From contig NZ_JBLXJC010000002.1 in assembly GCF_048269205.1 (NCBI RefSeq), positions 62,001 to 126,000 of the forward strand: a stretch of DNA of 64,000 nt, read 5' to 3'. Shown piece after piece: positions 1 through 8,830 of this stretch (position 1 is the stretch's first letter; each line of letters begins with the position of its first letter). The notes beneath the pieces are model-generated. The model was not told the DNA's origin and did not search any database. It saw nothing but the letters and a program-made list of their open reading frames with translations. The position numbers and the translations under genes are program-made. This DNA is from Emcibacter sp048269205. Lineage in GTDB: Bacteria > Pseudomonadota > Alphaproteobacteria > Sphingomonadales > Emcibacteraceae.

Positions 1-675
1 AATAAGAGACAGCAAAACCACAATAATCTGGCGACCAATGGTCTTGTAGGCGATATTGGCCATCAGCAGGCCAAGTGCAACCGTCGCCACCAGGAAACGC
101 AAGCCGGCGCAGGCTTCGGCCACATGGAACTTTCCATTGGGTACCGTCAGGAATACACCTTCCACATAAACAGGAATATCAAGGGCATTCAGGGTAGAAA
201 CCACAAAGAACGTAGTGACATCCTGCAATGTTGGAATCAGAAAGTTACCAAACGGGATCAGAAAATACAGAAACAGGAAGGGAAACAGCAGGCTATAGAC
301 GGCCCGAACGCCAATCATTGTTAGAATGGTCCCCTGCAGCAATACCACAAGCCCAAACTGTCTGACCACATTTGTATCCGCCAGATCCCCCACAAGCCAA
401 CCAAGGGCGCCAATGCCGGTCAACAGCAAACCCCAGGCTGAGGGCCTCGGGGCGAGCCGGTCAAATATTTCCCGACGTTCATACAGGACATAAATGACGA
501 TGGGAATGATCAGGAGACAGTGATTGTAATAGGCCTCATTCCACCAAATGCCCACAACGGTGGTAATACTCTGCCAGAAGGAGACCAAAACCGCAGCCAG
601 AAGCAAAGCCCAGACAACAGCTGTCTTGATCCATCTCTGGCGCACACTCAAATCATTTTCAAACAACCTGATCAC
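1..675 (-). CDS. xrtA: Exosortase A, N-terminal part (runs off the window)
   Basis: Integral membrane cysteine transpeptidase that cleaves PEP-CTERM sorting signals in exosortase-A systems. The reading frame is open to base 1, giving 225 residues of a protein that continues outside the window. Several hydrophobic segments are visible, then the exosortase signature EACAGLRF, with the catalytic Cys at residue 189 (codon 109-111) and the first conserved Arg at 193. The second Arg and the His of the catalytic set lie past the edge. An in-frame TAG lies just upstream of a GTG at 675, which has an AGGG four bases before it, so GTG is the likely start. It is the last visible gene of the left exopolysaccharide arm, 110 bases after the FemAB-like gene. 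XrtA-type is inferred from the neighbours; the C-terminal EpsI-like fusion usual in XrtA cannot be checked here. Confidence 0.88.
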   Translation of the reverse strand, partial: MIRLFENDLSVRQRWIKTAVVWALLLAAVLVSFWQSITTVVGIWWNEAYYNHCLLIIPIVIYVLYERREIFDRLAPRPSAWGLLLTGIGALGWLVGDLADTNVVRQFGLVVLLQGTILTMIGVRAVYSLLFPFLFLYFLIPFGNFLIPTLQDVTTFFVVSTLNALDIPVYVEGVFLTVPNGKFHVAEACAGLRFLVATVALGLLMANIAYKTIGRQIIVVLLSLI

Positions 676-785
676 TTTTCCCTATACACCTAAAACCGAC
701 ATTATTTTCCCCCAACCGTTATGGAGCAAACAGGTTTCCAAACAGTTATTTATCCTTAAACTTTCCCCGACCGGTGCAGGGACAC

Positions 786-1820
786 CTACCCCAGGGACCG
801 TGAAATCATCGGCCCCAGGAAGTTGGCCATACCCAGCGGCAGTTTCTTCCAGGTATTGATCATCAACCGGTATTTGGGGTTCATTGGATTCACTTCTGGC
901 ACCTGGCATCCTTCACGCAGGTAATATTCATAGTGCAGCGGACGCGGCTCGAACCCCCAGTTTTTCTTGAAACTGAACGACCCGGTATTGTTCTTGCTGC
1001 GGCCAAAATCGAAAATTTCAACACTGCGTTCCGTAACCGCCCGCTCCATCACCGACCAGTACATGAAGTCGTTGGCGGCATATTTCCTGGCTTCGATCGT
1101 GGCACCGCCGTAATAAGGAAAAACCTCGTTTCGGAAATAAATGCTCATCACACTGGCAATCGCCTGCCCTTCGGGCGTACATACCGTCAGGATCTCACAA
1201 TCATTGCCAAATTCGTCCTTCATGGCCTGAAACAGTTTTTTCGGGAAGACCGGCGTGCCCAGGTTACGTACACTTTCCGCATAAAGGGAATAGAGCCGCC
1301 CCACATCCTGGTCAATTTCAGCCGTCAATTCGAACTTGATGCCTTTTCTGACCATGGCCCGCTGCTTGCGGGGGATGGCCATCATGTTCTCTTCATTGTC
1401 CGGGGAAAGCTCCTTGCGAAAAACCGAATACATCTCGTCCTTGCAGGGCCAGTCGTCGTGCACCCGATCCATGTTGCGGAACTCGATACAATCCACCTTA
1501 AGTTCCTCGGCCAGCCGGGCGCATTCCTGATCCAGCAGGGCAAGCACTTCCCTGTTGTCAAACAGAGGACCGCCGTTGGTCGAAAACGCAACAGAAATAA
1601 GGGAATTGCCGAAAAGGCGGCTTTTGACATGGACAAGCGGCACCAGACCACGGATCCTGCCCTCGTCCTCCACATAAAGATAGTAAAGCGGATGTCCCAT
1701 ACTGACATGCGCCGCCCGCCCCCAGGCAAGCATATGAGCTGCCGTGCCTGCCGGATGGGCGAGCACATAGTCATTCCACGCCGTAGGATCCCCGTTGATA
1801 TCGTATTGTTTAACCTGCAT
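786..1820 (-). CDS. FemAB-related protein of the XrtA/PEP-CTERM system
   Basis: A 344-aa soluble protein with the GNAT-like fold of FemAB/FemX peptidyltransferases, matching the FemAB-like family found in exosortase-A loci. The C-terminal half carries the family block around residues 245-285 (IFDFGRSKNNTGSFSFKKNWG), typical of this group. Known FemAB proteins add amino acids from aminoacyl-tRNA to peptidoglycan; the substrate in exosortase systems is not established. An aminoacyl substituent on the polysaccharide is an inference from the nearby ligase, ACP and decarboxylase genes. The ATG at 1820 is preceded by a GGGGCGGG stretch, and only 20 bases separate it from the deacetylase stop upstream, so the two are co-transcribed. 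Confidence 0.88.
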   Translation of the reverse strand: MQVKQYDINGDPTAWNDYVLAHPAGTAAHMLAWGRAAHVSMGHPLYYLYVEDEGRIRGLVPLVHVKSRLFGNSLISVAFSTNGGPLFDNREVLALLDQECARLAEELKVDCIEFRNMDRVHDDWPCKDEMYSVFRKELSPDNEENMMAIPRKQRAMVRKGIKFELTAEIDQDVGRLYSLYAESVRNLGTPVFPKKLFQAMKDEFGNDCEILTVCTPEGQAIASVMSIYFRNEVFPYYGGATIEARKYAANDFMYWSVMERAVTERSVEIFDFGRSKNNTGSFSFKKNWGFEPRPLHYEYYLREGCQVPEVNPMNPKYRLMINTWKKLPLGMANFLGPMISRSLG

Positions 1821-1840
1821 ACCCGCCCCTGTGAGAAAAT

Positions 1841-2692
1841 CTAGTTTTTCAGAAAGATCTCGTCCATCCGTCCCCAGCTGAAATCGGCAAGCGCCCGACG
1901 CAGTTTCTTTTCCATGACATCAAGATTTGTGTAATGCCTGAACCTGGACTTCAGCCCCGCCTGCTCCTGTCTCGGCTGGTCCGGATCAATCTCCCACGGG
2001 TGAAAATAGAAAATGCAGGACTGATCATCCCTGTTATTGACCCGGGACATGGCCCATTTTGACAGAAAATAGGGCAACAGCCTGAAATACCCGCCGCCTC
2101 CGCAGGGAATTTTCTTTCCCGCCACGTCCACCGTGGTTACAGGCATTTCCAGGAAGTTACGCCCCTCAATGGGGCGGAAAGCGAACCTGGGCGCATTAGG
2201 CATTCCGTAGTGGTCATGCCGGATAGGATAGATGCTCGAGCTATAGTCAAACCCGGCTTCTTCCAGAATATCCAGTGCCCAGAGGTTCTTCTCACCGATG
2301 GAAAAACTGGCCGCACGGTACCCTCTGATGGGACACCCCCCCACGTCTTCGAGTAGTTTCTTTGACCGGAGAACATCTTCCCGGAATTCCTCCGGACTTT
2401 GATGGGTAACGCGCCAGTGCGCCATGCCGTGACTGGCCAGTTCGTGTCCCTCTTCCACAATCCGTCTGACAACGGCGGGATAACGCTCCGCCACCCAGCC
2501 CAGGGTGAAGAATGTGGCCTTTGTGCCAGCCTCATCGAACATATTCAGGATCACATCCATATTGCGTTCTACGCGGCAGGGCAGAGAATCCCAGTCTTCA
2601 CGCCGAATATCATTTTCAAAGGCGCCAACCTGAAAATAATCCTCCACATCCACCGTCATGGCGTTCCTGATCCGACCTGTCATGACTGTCAC
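1841..2692 (-). CDS. Polysaccharide deacetylase with DUF3473, XrtA-associated
   Basis: NodB-type carbohydrate esterase of 283 aa that would remove N- or O-acetyl groups from the exopolysaccharide. Motif 1 is TVDVEDYF (residues 13-20, metal-binding Asp), then ATFFTLGW (59-66), then the metal-binding SHGMAHWRVTHQ segment (about 87-98). A C-terminal DUF3473 region carries an FYFHPWEID block, as in the PEP-CTERM deacetylase family. The longest frame starts at a GTG (2692) whose GTGA overlaps the ATPase stop; an in-frame ATG at 2683 would leave no overlap and is equally plausible. No signal peptide is seen, so the enzyme is probably cytoplasmic or acts on lipid-linked intermediates. Confidence 0.92.
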   Translation of the reverse strand: MTVMTGRIRNAMTVDVEDYFQVGAFENDIRREDWDSLPCRVERNMDVILNMFDEAGTKATFFTLGWVAERYPAVVRRIVEEGHELASHGMAHWRVTHQSPEEFREDVLRSKKLLEDVGGCPIRGYRAASFSIGEKNLWALDILEEAGFDYSSSIYPIRHDHYGMPNAPRFAFRPIEGRNFLEMPVTTVDVAGKKIPCGGGGYFRLLPYFLSKWAMSRVNNRDDQSCIFYFHPWEIDPDQPRQEQAGLKSRFRHYTNLDVMEKKLRRALADFSWGRMDEIFLKN

Positions 2693-3726
2693 TCGCCCCT
2701 CTCGGCATTTTTTCCAATCCAGACAGAGGCAATGTCCAGGACTGCCTTGATCGTCTCGTCATGGACACGTACATATTTTTCGAGCCGGTCAAGGCGTTCT
2801 TCAAGATCGGCCGGCAATGAGGCACCTTCTGCCGCGCTGGCCATCTGTCCACCGCCACCGTTAATTGGTCCTCTGATGGAAGACGGACTGTTCACAGGCC
2901 GGGTTGCCAGAGCGTTTTCCTGCTCCATGTCGGCAATAACATCCGCAACAATCTTTTCCGTAATGGCGTGAACTTCCTCGATGGCACCATACAGGAGAAT
3001 ACGGGAACAGAGTGTATTCAGACGCCTCGGCACCCCTTGGGTATATTCGTAAATTTTCCTGAATGCGCCGTCGTCAAAGGACGGATTATTCTTCCAGCCC
3101 ACCAATGTCAGGCGATGTTCCACATATTCACGGGTCTCGTCATAGGTCATGGCCTGCAAATGATGGGTAGCGATCACACGTTGACGCAACTGCTCCAGGT
3201 CCGGATCAAAGGCCCACTTGTCGCGGAATTCGGGCTGGCCGACCAGAAAACTCTGCAGCAGCGCCCTGTCCCCTTCCTGGAAATTGGACAACATGCGCAA
3301 CTCCTCCAGCGCTTTGGTCGGCAGGTTCTGAACCTCGTCGATCAGCAGCAGGGCGCGTCTGCCGTTTCTGTGATTTTGGCGGAGAAAGGTTTCGATATCC
3401 CGAAGCAGGATGGATTTGTCCTTGCCGGTAACATCAAGTCCGAAACCGACAGCAACCATTCTGAGGATATCATCCGCCTCCAGATTGGTGGTTACGATTT
3501 TCGCCGCAACGAATTTGTCCGTGTCGAGCTCGTTCAGCAGATGCCCCACAAGCGTGGTCTTGCCGGCCCCGATCTCGCCGGTAATGATAATAAATCCTTC
3601 TCCCTGGCTCAAACCGTACGTCAGGTAGGCCATGGCCTTGTGATGGGTACTACTGTCAAAGTAGAACCGGGGGTCCGGTGTCAACTGAAAGGGCTTGCCT
3701 TCTAGACCGTAAAATTCAGCATACAT
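2689..3726 (-). CDS. XrtA-associated AAA ATPase (GspA/ExeA-like)
   Basis: A 345-aa cytoplasmic ATPase of the family present in nearly all exosortase-A loci, related to the secretion ATPase ExeA. Walker A is GEIGAGKTTL (residues 50-59) and Walker B is LLLIDEVQ (about 126-133), followed by an arginine-rich region. The last 60 residues form a low-complexity linker and a short coiled coil. The family's role is thought to be powering or organising the export machinery, but this is not proven. It lies 9 bases after the outer-membrane barrel gene and overlaps the deacetylase gene. Confidence 0.92.
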   Translation of the reverse strand: MYAEFYGLEGKPFQLTPDPRFYFDSSTHHKAMAYLTYGLSQGEGFIIITGEIGAGKTTLVGHLLNELDTDKFVAAKIVTTNLEADDILRMVAVGFGLDVTGKDKSILLRDIETFLRQNHRNGRRALLLIDEVQNLPTKALEELRMLSNFQEGDRALLQSFLVGQPEFRDKWAFDPDLEQLRQRVIATHHLQAMTYDETREYVEHRLTLVGWKNNPSFDDGAFRKIYEYTQGVPRRLNTLCSRILLYGAIEEVHAITEKIVADVIADMEQENALATRPVNSPSSIRGPINGGGGQMASAAEGASLPADLEERLDRLEKYVRVHDETIKAVLDIASVWIGKNAERGE

Positions 3727-3735
3727 GGTTTAAAC

Positions 3736-5190
3736 CTAAAGTGCCGCCCTGAGTGAAAAAGAAATATAATTTGACGGACGATTCAGCAAGGGCAGGCGCG
3801 TGCCTGACCTGTCAGAATGTACGTAAGACAGGGTTGATGTCAGTGATTCAGAAACGCGATAGGACATATTGGCGCCCGCACTCCAGAATTTATCGTCAAC
3901 AGCAAATGAAAAATCACCGAACCTGTCAATATATTCAGAATAACTGAATGATCCGTGCACCGTGGCGCTTAGCTTACGGCTGATCGTGCGGCTCAGGGAG
4001 AAAGCCGCCGTCCAGCGTTCCTCGTCACGAGTCACGACTTCATTGAAATATCTTCTGTTGGTTCCGCTCAGGCTGTAACTTGTCCGGCCGCGTTCGCCCT
4101 GCAGGCTTACCCGCCAGGTTTTGGTACGGACAAAACTGTCATCCAGAAATTCGGTTCCGCCGTTTGTGACCTCACCCGAGAAGGGGTCAAGAATGACAAA
4201 GTCCAGAACTTCCAGGGTCTGGTAGGTTTCCAGACGGTCATCGTAGCTCACAGTAATCTGGGCCTTCGGCGTAATCCGGTAAAAGGCATCCAGGGAAAAG
4301 GTATCTCCCTGGTACTGGTTCCCGTAGCGAAAAGAAATAGACGTCCGCGGACCCGGCACGAGCCGGAAACCCGCATCCCAGACAAAATTGTCAAAATTAA
4401 CGAAAGTGCTGTTGGCGTCGCGGGACTGGTAACCGACGCTGCCCAGCAGGCTCAGCATCCGGTTAATCCGATAACTGCCGTCCAGACGGGTGCCATAAGT
4501 GACATAATCACTGGACCTTACCCGTTCCTGGTTATTGTAGAACGCACTGTAATTCCATTCGAAGCGTGAAAATTCAGTGCCGCTGTCCAGTGAGAATGTC
4601 GTACCGTAGCTGGTTGCCTTGTCAAAGTCCGATCCTGCCGCATCAAGGCGCTCCCTGTCGTCACTGCGCACATGCCTGACGTTCGCTTCGAGCCGGGCGT
4701 CGGCAAAGCTACCAAAATGACGAACCAGATAGGGGCTGATCTGATAGGTCTGAATGGTTGCCCTGTTCTGGGTCCTGCTGCCTTCGCTGCTGGAAATCGC
4801 CTGTCGACGGTCCAGAAAGCGCTGATTGATATTGGCCGTGGCCGAAACAAAAAACAGATCGCGGGACAATTCCGTGTTGGTGTGAAGAAACAGGTTGTGG
4901 CGCACCTCGTCTTGATCGCCTTCGGCATCGGGATAATAGAAATAGTTAGGGGTATAACGAAAATCCACATCAAGCCGCGCACCGTCCGCCCTGACAGCAA
5001 TGGAAGGCGCAACCTGTGTGATAAAATCGCCCTGGGCCTCGGCGCTGTCCAGATCCACATTGTCGGTATAGGTTTCTGTCACGGTCAGCGAAGGGACAAC
5101 ATCCCAGTCGGCCGCCATGCCGGCAAAAGGCACGGATACCCCGGCAATTGCCGGAAGGAGAACACAAGCGATTTTATTCTGTTTATACAT
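3736..5190 (-). CDS. PEP-CTERM-system outer-membrane beta-barrel protein
   Basis: A 484-aa protein with a signal peptide (MYKQNKIACVLLPAIAGVS..., cleavage near Ala26) and long runs of alternating polar and hydrophobic residues with many Tyr, Arg and Ser, typical of an outer-membrane barrel. It matches the TIGR03016-type family that accompanies exosortase A. The likely role is an outer-membrane channel or a sugar-binding barrel for polymer export. It ends in SLRAAL rather than an aromatic residue, which is atypical for a Bam substrate. The start is well supported by GGGGCGGGAAT directly before the ATG. Confidence 0.85.
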   Translation of the reverse strand: MYKQNKIACVLLPAIAGVSVPFAGMAADWDVVPSLTVTETYTDNVDLDSAEAQGDFITQVAPSIAVRADGARLDVDFRYTPNYFYYPDAEGDQDEVRHNLFLHTNTELSRDLFFVSATANINQRFLDRRQAISSSEGSRTQNRATIQTYQISPYLVRHFGSFADARLEANVRHVRSDDRERLDAAGSDFDKATSYGTTFSLDSGTEFSRFEWNYSAFYNNQERVRSSDYVTYGTRLDGSYRINRMLSLLGSVGYQSRDANSTFVNFDNFVWDAGFRLVPGPRTSISFRYGNQYQGDTFSLDAFYRITPKAQITVSYDDRLETYQTLEVLDFVILDPFSGEVTNGGTEFLDDSFVRTKTWRVSLQGERGRTSYSLSGTNRRYFNEVVTRDEERWTAAFSLSRTISRKLSATVHGSFSYSEYIDRFGDFSFAVDDKFWSAGANMSYRVSESLTSTLSYVHSDRSGTRLPLLNRPSNYISFSLRAAL

Positions 5191-5214
5191 ATTCCCGCCC
5201 CGATTTGTTGTTTT

Positions 5215-6201
5215 TTATTGGTGACCGTAACCGTAATAGGACCCGAATTTCTTCTTGCCGCCGGAGAAACGCGACTTGTTCAGAAGAAGATTGATGTGCT
5301 CACTAGAGCCGATCATCGACAGGGCTTCCTTGAGATCGATTTCACGGGTCTTGTCAGCCTCTACGACATAAAGCACCTGCCCTACGCTGAGGGCCAGAAC
5401 TGATGCCGAACTGCTGGCCAGAACCGGTGGTGAATCGATAATGATCACCCGATCCGGATAACGCTTGGCAACCTCGTCTACAATATCTCCCATCCGCTCA
5501 CTGGCCAGAAGCTCGGTGGTCAGACGGTGCTTCTTACCCGCCGGCAGAAGCGTGAGGTTCGGAATGTTGGTTTTCAGCAGACAATCAGAAAGGTCAAGGT
5601 TCTTGTCCTCAATCACATCGATCAGGCCCTTGTCCGCCTTTACACCAAGCCGTTTCATCACATCCGGCTTTTCCACATCCGCATCAATCAGCAGAACCGT
5701 GAGATCCCGTTCCATCGCCATACTCATGGCCAGACTAATGGCGCAGAAGGTCTTGCCCTCATCGGGCTGGGTGCTTGTCACCATGATGATATTGCCGTTC
5801 TTGATGGCGGATCTACCCTTGGCGAAGGCATTCAGCAAGAGGCTTCTTTTGACAATCCTGAACTCTTCCGAAATGACCGTTTCATCGGTTTCCATCACCG
5901 GAACATTCTGAGCCCGAAGCTCATCAAAATTTATCTCAACATACCGGCTCGTACGACCATAGGACCTGGAACGCTGTTCCACCTGAGGTATAGCAGCTGG
6001 TTCTGACTGCGGTTCCGACTGCTTCTGTACAGGCGGTTGCTTAACCGGCGGTGTCGACGGTGCCTCGGCAGCAGCCTGGTCAGCAGAAGGCTGGGGAGAA
6101 GTCTCTGCCTTTTCAGCGGCCTCCGCCGCCTTCCTGGCAGCCTTTTCAACAAGGCTTTCCGCCTTTTTCATCTTCTCTGCAGCTTTTTCGATCAAACTCA
6201 T
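5215..6201 (-). CDS. XrtA-associated tyrosine autokinase (Wzc/EpsG-like cytoplasmic kinase)
   Basis: A 328-aa BY-type tyrosine kinase that controls polymer length together with the membrane protein encoded next. The first ~90 residues are Ala/Glu/Pro/Lys-rich and probably disordered. Walker A is VTSTQPDEGKTF (about 141-152) and Walker A' is VLLIDADVEKP (169-179); a DSPP block follows. The C-terminus holds a tyrosine cluster (YYGYG), the usual autophosphorylation site. The membrane chain-length component is a separate gene 26 bases upstream, the Gram-positive-like split arrangement typical of exosortase-A loci. Confidence 0.92.
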   Translation of the reverse strand: MSLIEKAAEKMKKAESLVEKAARKAAEAAEKAETSPQPSADQAAAEAPSTPPVKQPPVQKQSEPQSEPAAIPQVEQRSRSYGRTSRYVEINFDELRAQNVPVMETDETVISEEFRIVKRSLLLNAFAKGRSAIKNGNIIMVTSTQPDEGKTFCAISLAMSMAMERDLTVLLIDADVEKPDVMKRLGVKADKGLIDVIEDKNLDLSDCLLKTNIPNLTLLPAGKKHRLTTELLASERMGDIVDEVAKRYPDRVIIIDSPPVLASSSASVLALSVGQVLYVVEADKTREIDLKEALSMIGSSEHINLLLNKSRFSGGKKKFGSYYGYGHQ

Positions 6202-6227
6202 GATTTTTCTTCTTATACGTTCAGGTT

Positions 6228-7823
6228 TTACGCCGTGGGCATATGGAAATAGTTCATCATTGCATAGACACTGATGCAGGAGACGAACAATCCGGCCAGC
6301 ATGATTGAAAACAGGATCAGCTTGCGTTTCCTGCCACGGAGTTCCTGCGGCGACGGAATAGCGGAAATGCTGCCCAGAACAGGCATGGAGAGAACATCCC
6401 TCAAGCGCTGTTCAGTGGAGAAAGTCGAATGCATCTGGCTCATCAGGAATGCAACCCCGACACCGGCGCCAAGCCCGACGAACAGAACCCCGATAACATA
6501 CAGAAGGCGGTTCGGGCTGCTCGGCTCACGAGCCTCCTGCGGCGGCTCGATCACCCGGAACTGCACGCGATCGGACTTGGTTTCCAGATCCTGTGAAATC
6601 CTCGCTGATTCACGTTTTTCCAGCAGTTCGTTATAGTTCCTTTTGATAATACCGTAATCACGGTTAAGCCGGGCCAGTTCGGCTTCCACTTCCGGCACGC
6701 GCTGGGCGTAGGAGGCCAGACGTTTGACTTCCTCTTCCTTCTGCGTCAACCGGGCCTGGAGACTGGCAATCTCGCCTTCCAGTTCGATGATATTCATGTT
6801 CAGCTGGTCATAGACCGGGTTTGGCCGCACTCCAGCCGTCGACTGAAGCTTTTCCGTATCCCCTTCTTCGAGAGCCTTGGCAAGTTCAGCCTGTTCGGCC
6901 TCCATTTTCCCACGCAAATCCTCGATCTGGGTGGTGATGATCTTGACGTCAGGATGCTGGTCCTTGTATCCGCGGGCATACAGATCGTCCAGACGCTGCT
7001 CGAGAATGGAAATTCTGCCCGCCAGATTACTGGAGCTCGCGGGTCCGCCGCCGCCAATTGACGGTCCGGTTCCGGAGCCCGATGCCAGATAGGGCGGAAT
7101 ATTCTCCAGATAGCCTTTCATCTGCTTCTGCTTGTTGCGATATTCGTTGATCTGGTTCTTCACCGAGGCCACAGCTTCCTGGGCCTGCTGCATCTGGTCG
7201 AAATAGGATCTGCCCTGGCTGGACAGGAACGACATGTTCTTCTGCTTGAATTCCGCAGTCCTCTGCTCGGCAATCTCCATCTGCTCTTCATATTCGCGGA
7301 TTTGTTCTTCAATGAAGCGCAGCGCGGACGACAGGTCCTTGCGGCCCGTGGCCAGCTTGTCCTCAATAAAGATATTCAAAAGGGACTGGACAACTTTTTT
7401 CGCTACTGTCGGGTTGCTGTTCTCATAGGAAATCTGGAACAGGTTTGCGGCCCCCTGGATACTGATATTGATATCTTCACTCAGGGAATCCACCAGTTTC
7501 TCCGTCGCCTCTTCAGAAGTGACCGTCATATCGAGATCGGTCATGCGGATGACCTTTTCAATATTCGGGCGACTGATCAGGGTCTGGCGCATCATGCGGA
7601 CCTGGTCATAGACATTGTTGGAAACGGCGAGACCCTTCATAAGGGGTTTCAGCATGGTTTCGGCATCAACGTGAATCTTGGCGCTGGACTGGTATTTGTT
7701 TGGAATCTGAGCGACATACATCCAGCCGGCTATACAGACCACCCATGATACAATCAGGGCGAAATGCCGCTTGCGCCAGACACCATACAAGATGGATATT
7801 ATTTGTTGATATAGTTCCTGCAT
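6228..7823 (-). CDS. Chain-length determinant protein, XrtA-associated (Wzz/Wzc-like)
   Basis: A 531-aa inner-membrane polysaccharide co-polymerase. One membrane segment lies near residues 20-40, followed by a Wzz domain (ALIVSWVVCIAGWMYV onward). A long periplasmic coiled coil spans about 170-420, interrupted by a Gly/Ser-rich loop near 255-275. Two further hydrophobic segments lie near the C-terminus. The open frame extends to 7913, but the extra 30 codons cross a strong hairpin; the ATG at 7823 has GAGAAAG before it and starts the conserved region, so it is preferred. The protein partners with the adjacent tyrosine autokinase. Confidence 0.9.
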   Translation of the reverse strand: MQELYQQIISILYGVWRKRHFALIVSWVVCIAGWMYVAQIPNKYQSSAKIHVDAETMLKPLMKGLAVSNNVYDQVRMMRQTLISRPNIEKVIRMTDLDMTVTSEEATEKLVDSLSEDINISIQGAANLFQISYENSNPTVAKKVVQSLLNIFIEDKLATGRKDLSSALRFIEEQIREYEEQMEIAEQRTAEFKQKNMSFLSSQGRSYFDQMQQAQEAVASVKNQINEYRNKQKQMKGYLENIPPYLASGSGTGPSIGGGGPASSSNLAGRISILEQRLDDLYARGYKDQHPDVKIITTQIEDLRGKMEAEQAELAKALEEGDTEKLQSTAGVRPNPVYDQLNMNIIELEGEIASLQARLTQKEEEVKRLASYAQRVPEVEAELARLNRDYGIIKRNYNELLEKRESARISQDLETKSDRVQFRVIEPPQEAREPSSPNRLLYVIGVLFVGLGAGVGVAFLMSQMHSTFSTEQRLRDVLSMPVLGSISAIPSPQELRGRKRKLILFSIMLAGLFVSCISVYAMMNYFHMPTA

Positions 7824-7893
7824 GTCTTTCTCAATTCCCAAACCTAGCAAGTATATACCCGCCCTGTGGCGCCCCCCGACGCCGGCGGAAATC

Positions 7894-7930
7894 AGCAACC
7901 GGGCGGATATCATTCATCCGCCCGGTTGCT
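7894..7930 (-). terminator. Perfect 15-bp hairpin between export and chain-length genes
   Basis: Arms 7894-7908 and 7916-7930 are perfectly complementary (AGCAACCGGGCGGAT and its complement) around a 7-base loop. The hairpin begins 7 bases past the export-lipoprotein stop. No run of T follows it on the minus strand, so it is not a classic rho-independent terminator. It is better read as a partial terminator or an mRNA processing/stability element that would set the export protein above the downstream genes. Confidence 0.6.
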
Positions 7931-7936
7931 ATTATC

Positions 7937-8590
7937 CTAGAAGAAGCTTTCCGGAATAATGATTACATCACCCGGATTAATCATCACGTTTGCACTGACG
8001 TCTCCGTCCTTGATCAGATCGTCTATACGGATGTTATATTCCTTCTGCACACCGTTTTCCACCCGGGCCAGAACCGCGCTGTTGCCGGCGGCAAACTCGG
8101 TGGTACCGCCCACAGCGATCATCAGGTCCAGCAGAGTCATATTCGCCCGGTAGGGAATTGCCTGCGGCGAAGTGGCGGATCCCACAACACGCACCTGCTG
8201 GGCAAAGGGTCCCTGGAAACCGCTGACGATAACCGTCACGATCGGGCTCTGAATATATTCGGAGAGTTTCTTTTCGATATCCCGGGCGAGCTGTGTCGGT
8301 GTTCTGCCGGTTGCTGCCATATCATCAATCAGCGGCACGGAGAAACGACCGTCCGGGCGAACTGTGACGCTTGTGGACAGTTCCGGGTTACGCCAGACAA
8401 AAATCTGCAGATTGTCAAGCGGACCGACCACATAGGGCTGCCCCGGACCTTCTTCAATCGGCACAAAAGCCGCCGGCGGCAGACCACCATGTCCACTTGA
8501 ACAGCCGGCCACAGCCAACACACCAAATACTGCAGCCATTTTAAGCAGTACATCACGGATCGTTGTGATCTTGATTTTATTCTTATTCAC
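7937..8590 (-). CDS. Polysaccharide export lipoprotein, XrtA-associated (Wza-like)
   Basis: A 217-aa outer-membrane export protein with a Poly_export domain and an SLBB-type domain. The N-terminus is a lipoprotein signal with lipobox LAVAGC, the Cys lying near residue 30. The conserved block YVVGPLDNLQIFVWRNPELS begins the export domain. The start is a GTG at 8590 with AAGGGAA nine bases upstream. It is the first gene of the transcript reading from the promoter at 8661-8690. It would form the periplasmic and outer-membrane conduit for the polymer. Confidence 0.92.
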   Translation of the reverse strand: MNKNKIKITTIRDVLLKMAAVFGVLAVAGCSSGHGGLPPAAFVPIEEGPGQPYVVGPLDNLQIFVWRNPELSTSVTVRPDGRFSVPLIDDMAATGRTPTQLARDIEKKLSEYIQSPIVTVIVSGFQGPFAQQVRVVGSATSPQAIPYRANMTLLDLMIAVGGTTEFAAGNSAVLARVENGVQKEYNIRIDDLIKDGDVSANVMINPGDVIIIPESFF

Positions 8591-8830
8591 AGCACATTCC
8601 CTTCCATCTATTACCGTTCTTTTGTGATGCCCCTTGCCAGGTCCACCCCGAAATGCATTTATTATCCCATGTTTACCTGAAAAATGTTAAAGTAATGCAA
8701 ACACTGGGGGATAAGATTATGCGGGATGGCTTGTCGCCATCAATGACCATATCGCCTCACCCCGCTCGCGGCACATATTACATCATATGTCCTACAAAAT
8801 CCAATTATGATAATATCCTAGTCCATTTGG
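8591..8830. other. Intergenic region separating two blocks of the left arm
   Basis: 240 bases between the stop of the asparagine-synthetase-like gene and the GTG of the export lipoprotein gene, both on the minus strand. It holds a minus-strand promoter (8661-8690, listed separately). An AT-rich stretch with the short palindrome ACATATGATGT-like sequence follows near 8775-8800. A 64-codon plus-strand frame at 8653-8847 has no ribosome-binding site and no recognisable content and is not called. Confidence 0.6.
8661..8690 (-). promoter_or_regulatory. Sigma70-like promoter for the export/chain-length/xrtA operon
   Basis: On the minus strand, TTAACA (8690-8685) and GATAAT (8666-8661) are separated by 18 bases. 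Each hexamer matches the consensus at 5 of 6 positions. Transcription would start near 8654, giving a leader of roughly 60 bases before the GTG at 8590. Assigned by eye only. Confidence 0.5.

Noticed and set aside
7824..7913. Thirty-codon N-terminal extension of the chain-length protein
   Set aside because: It reads through the hairpin at 7894-7930 and its sequence does not match the family start; GAGAAAG precedes the inner ATG.
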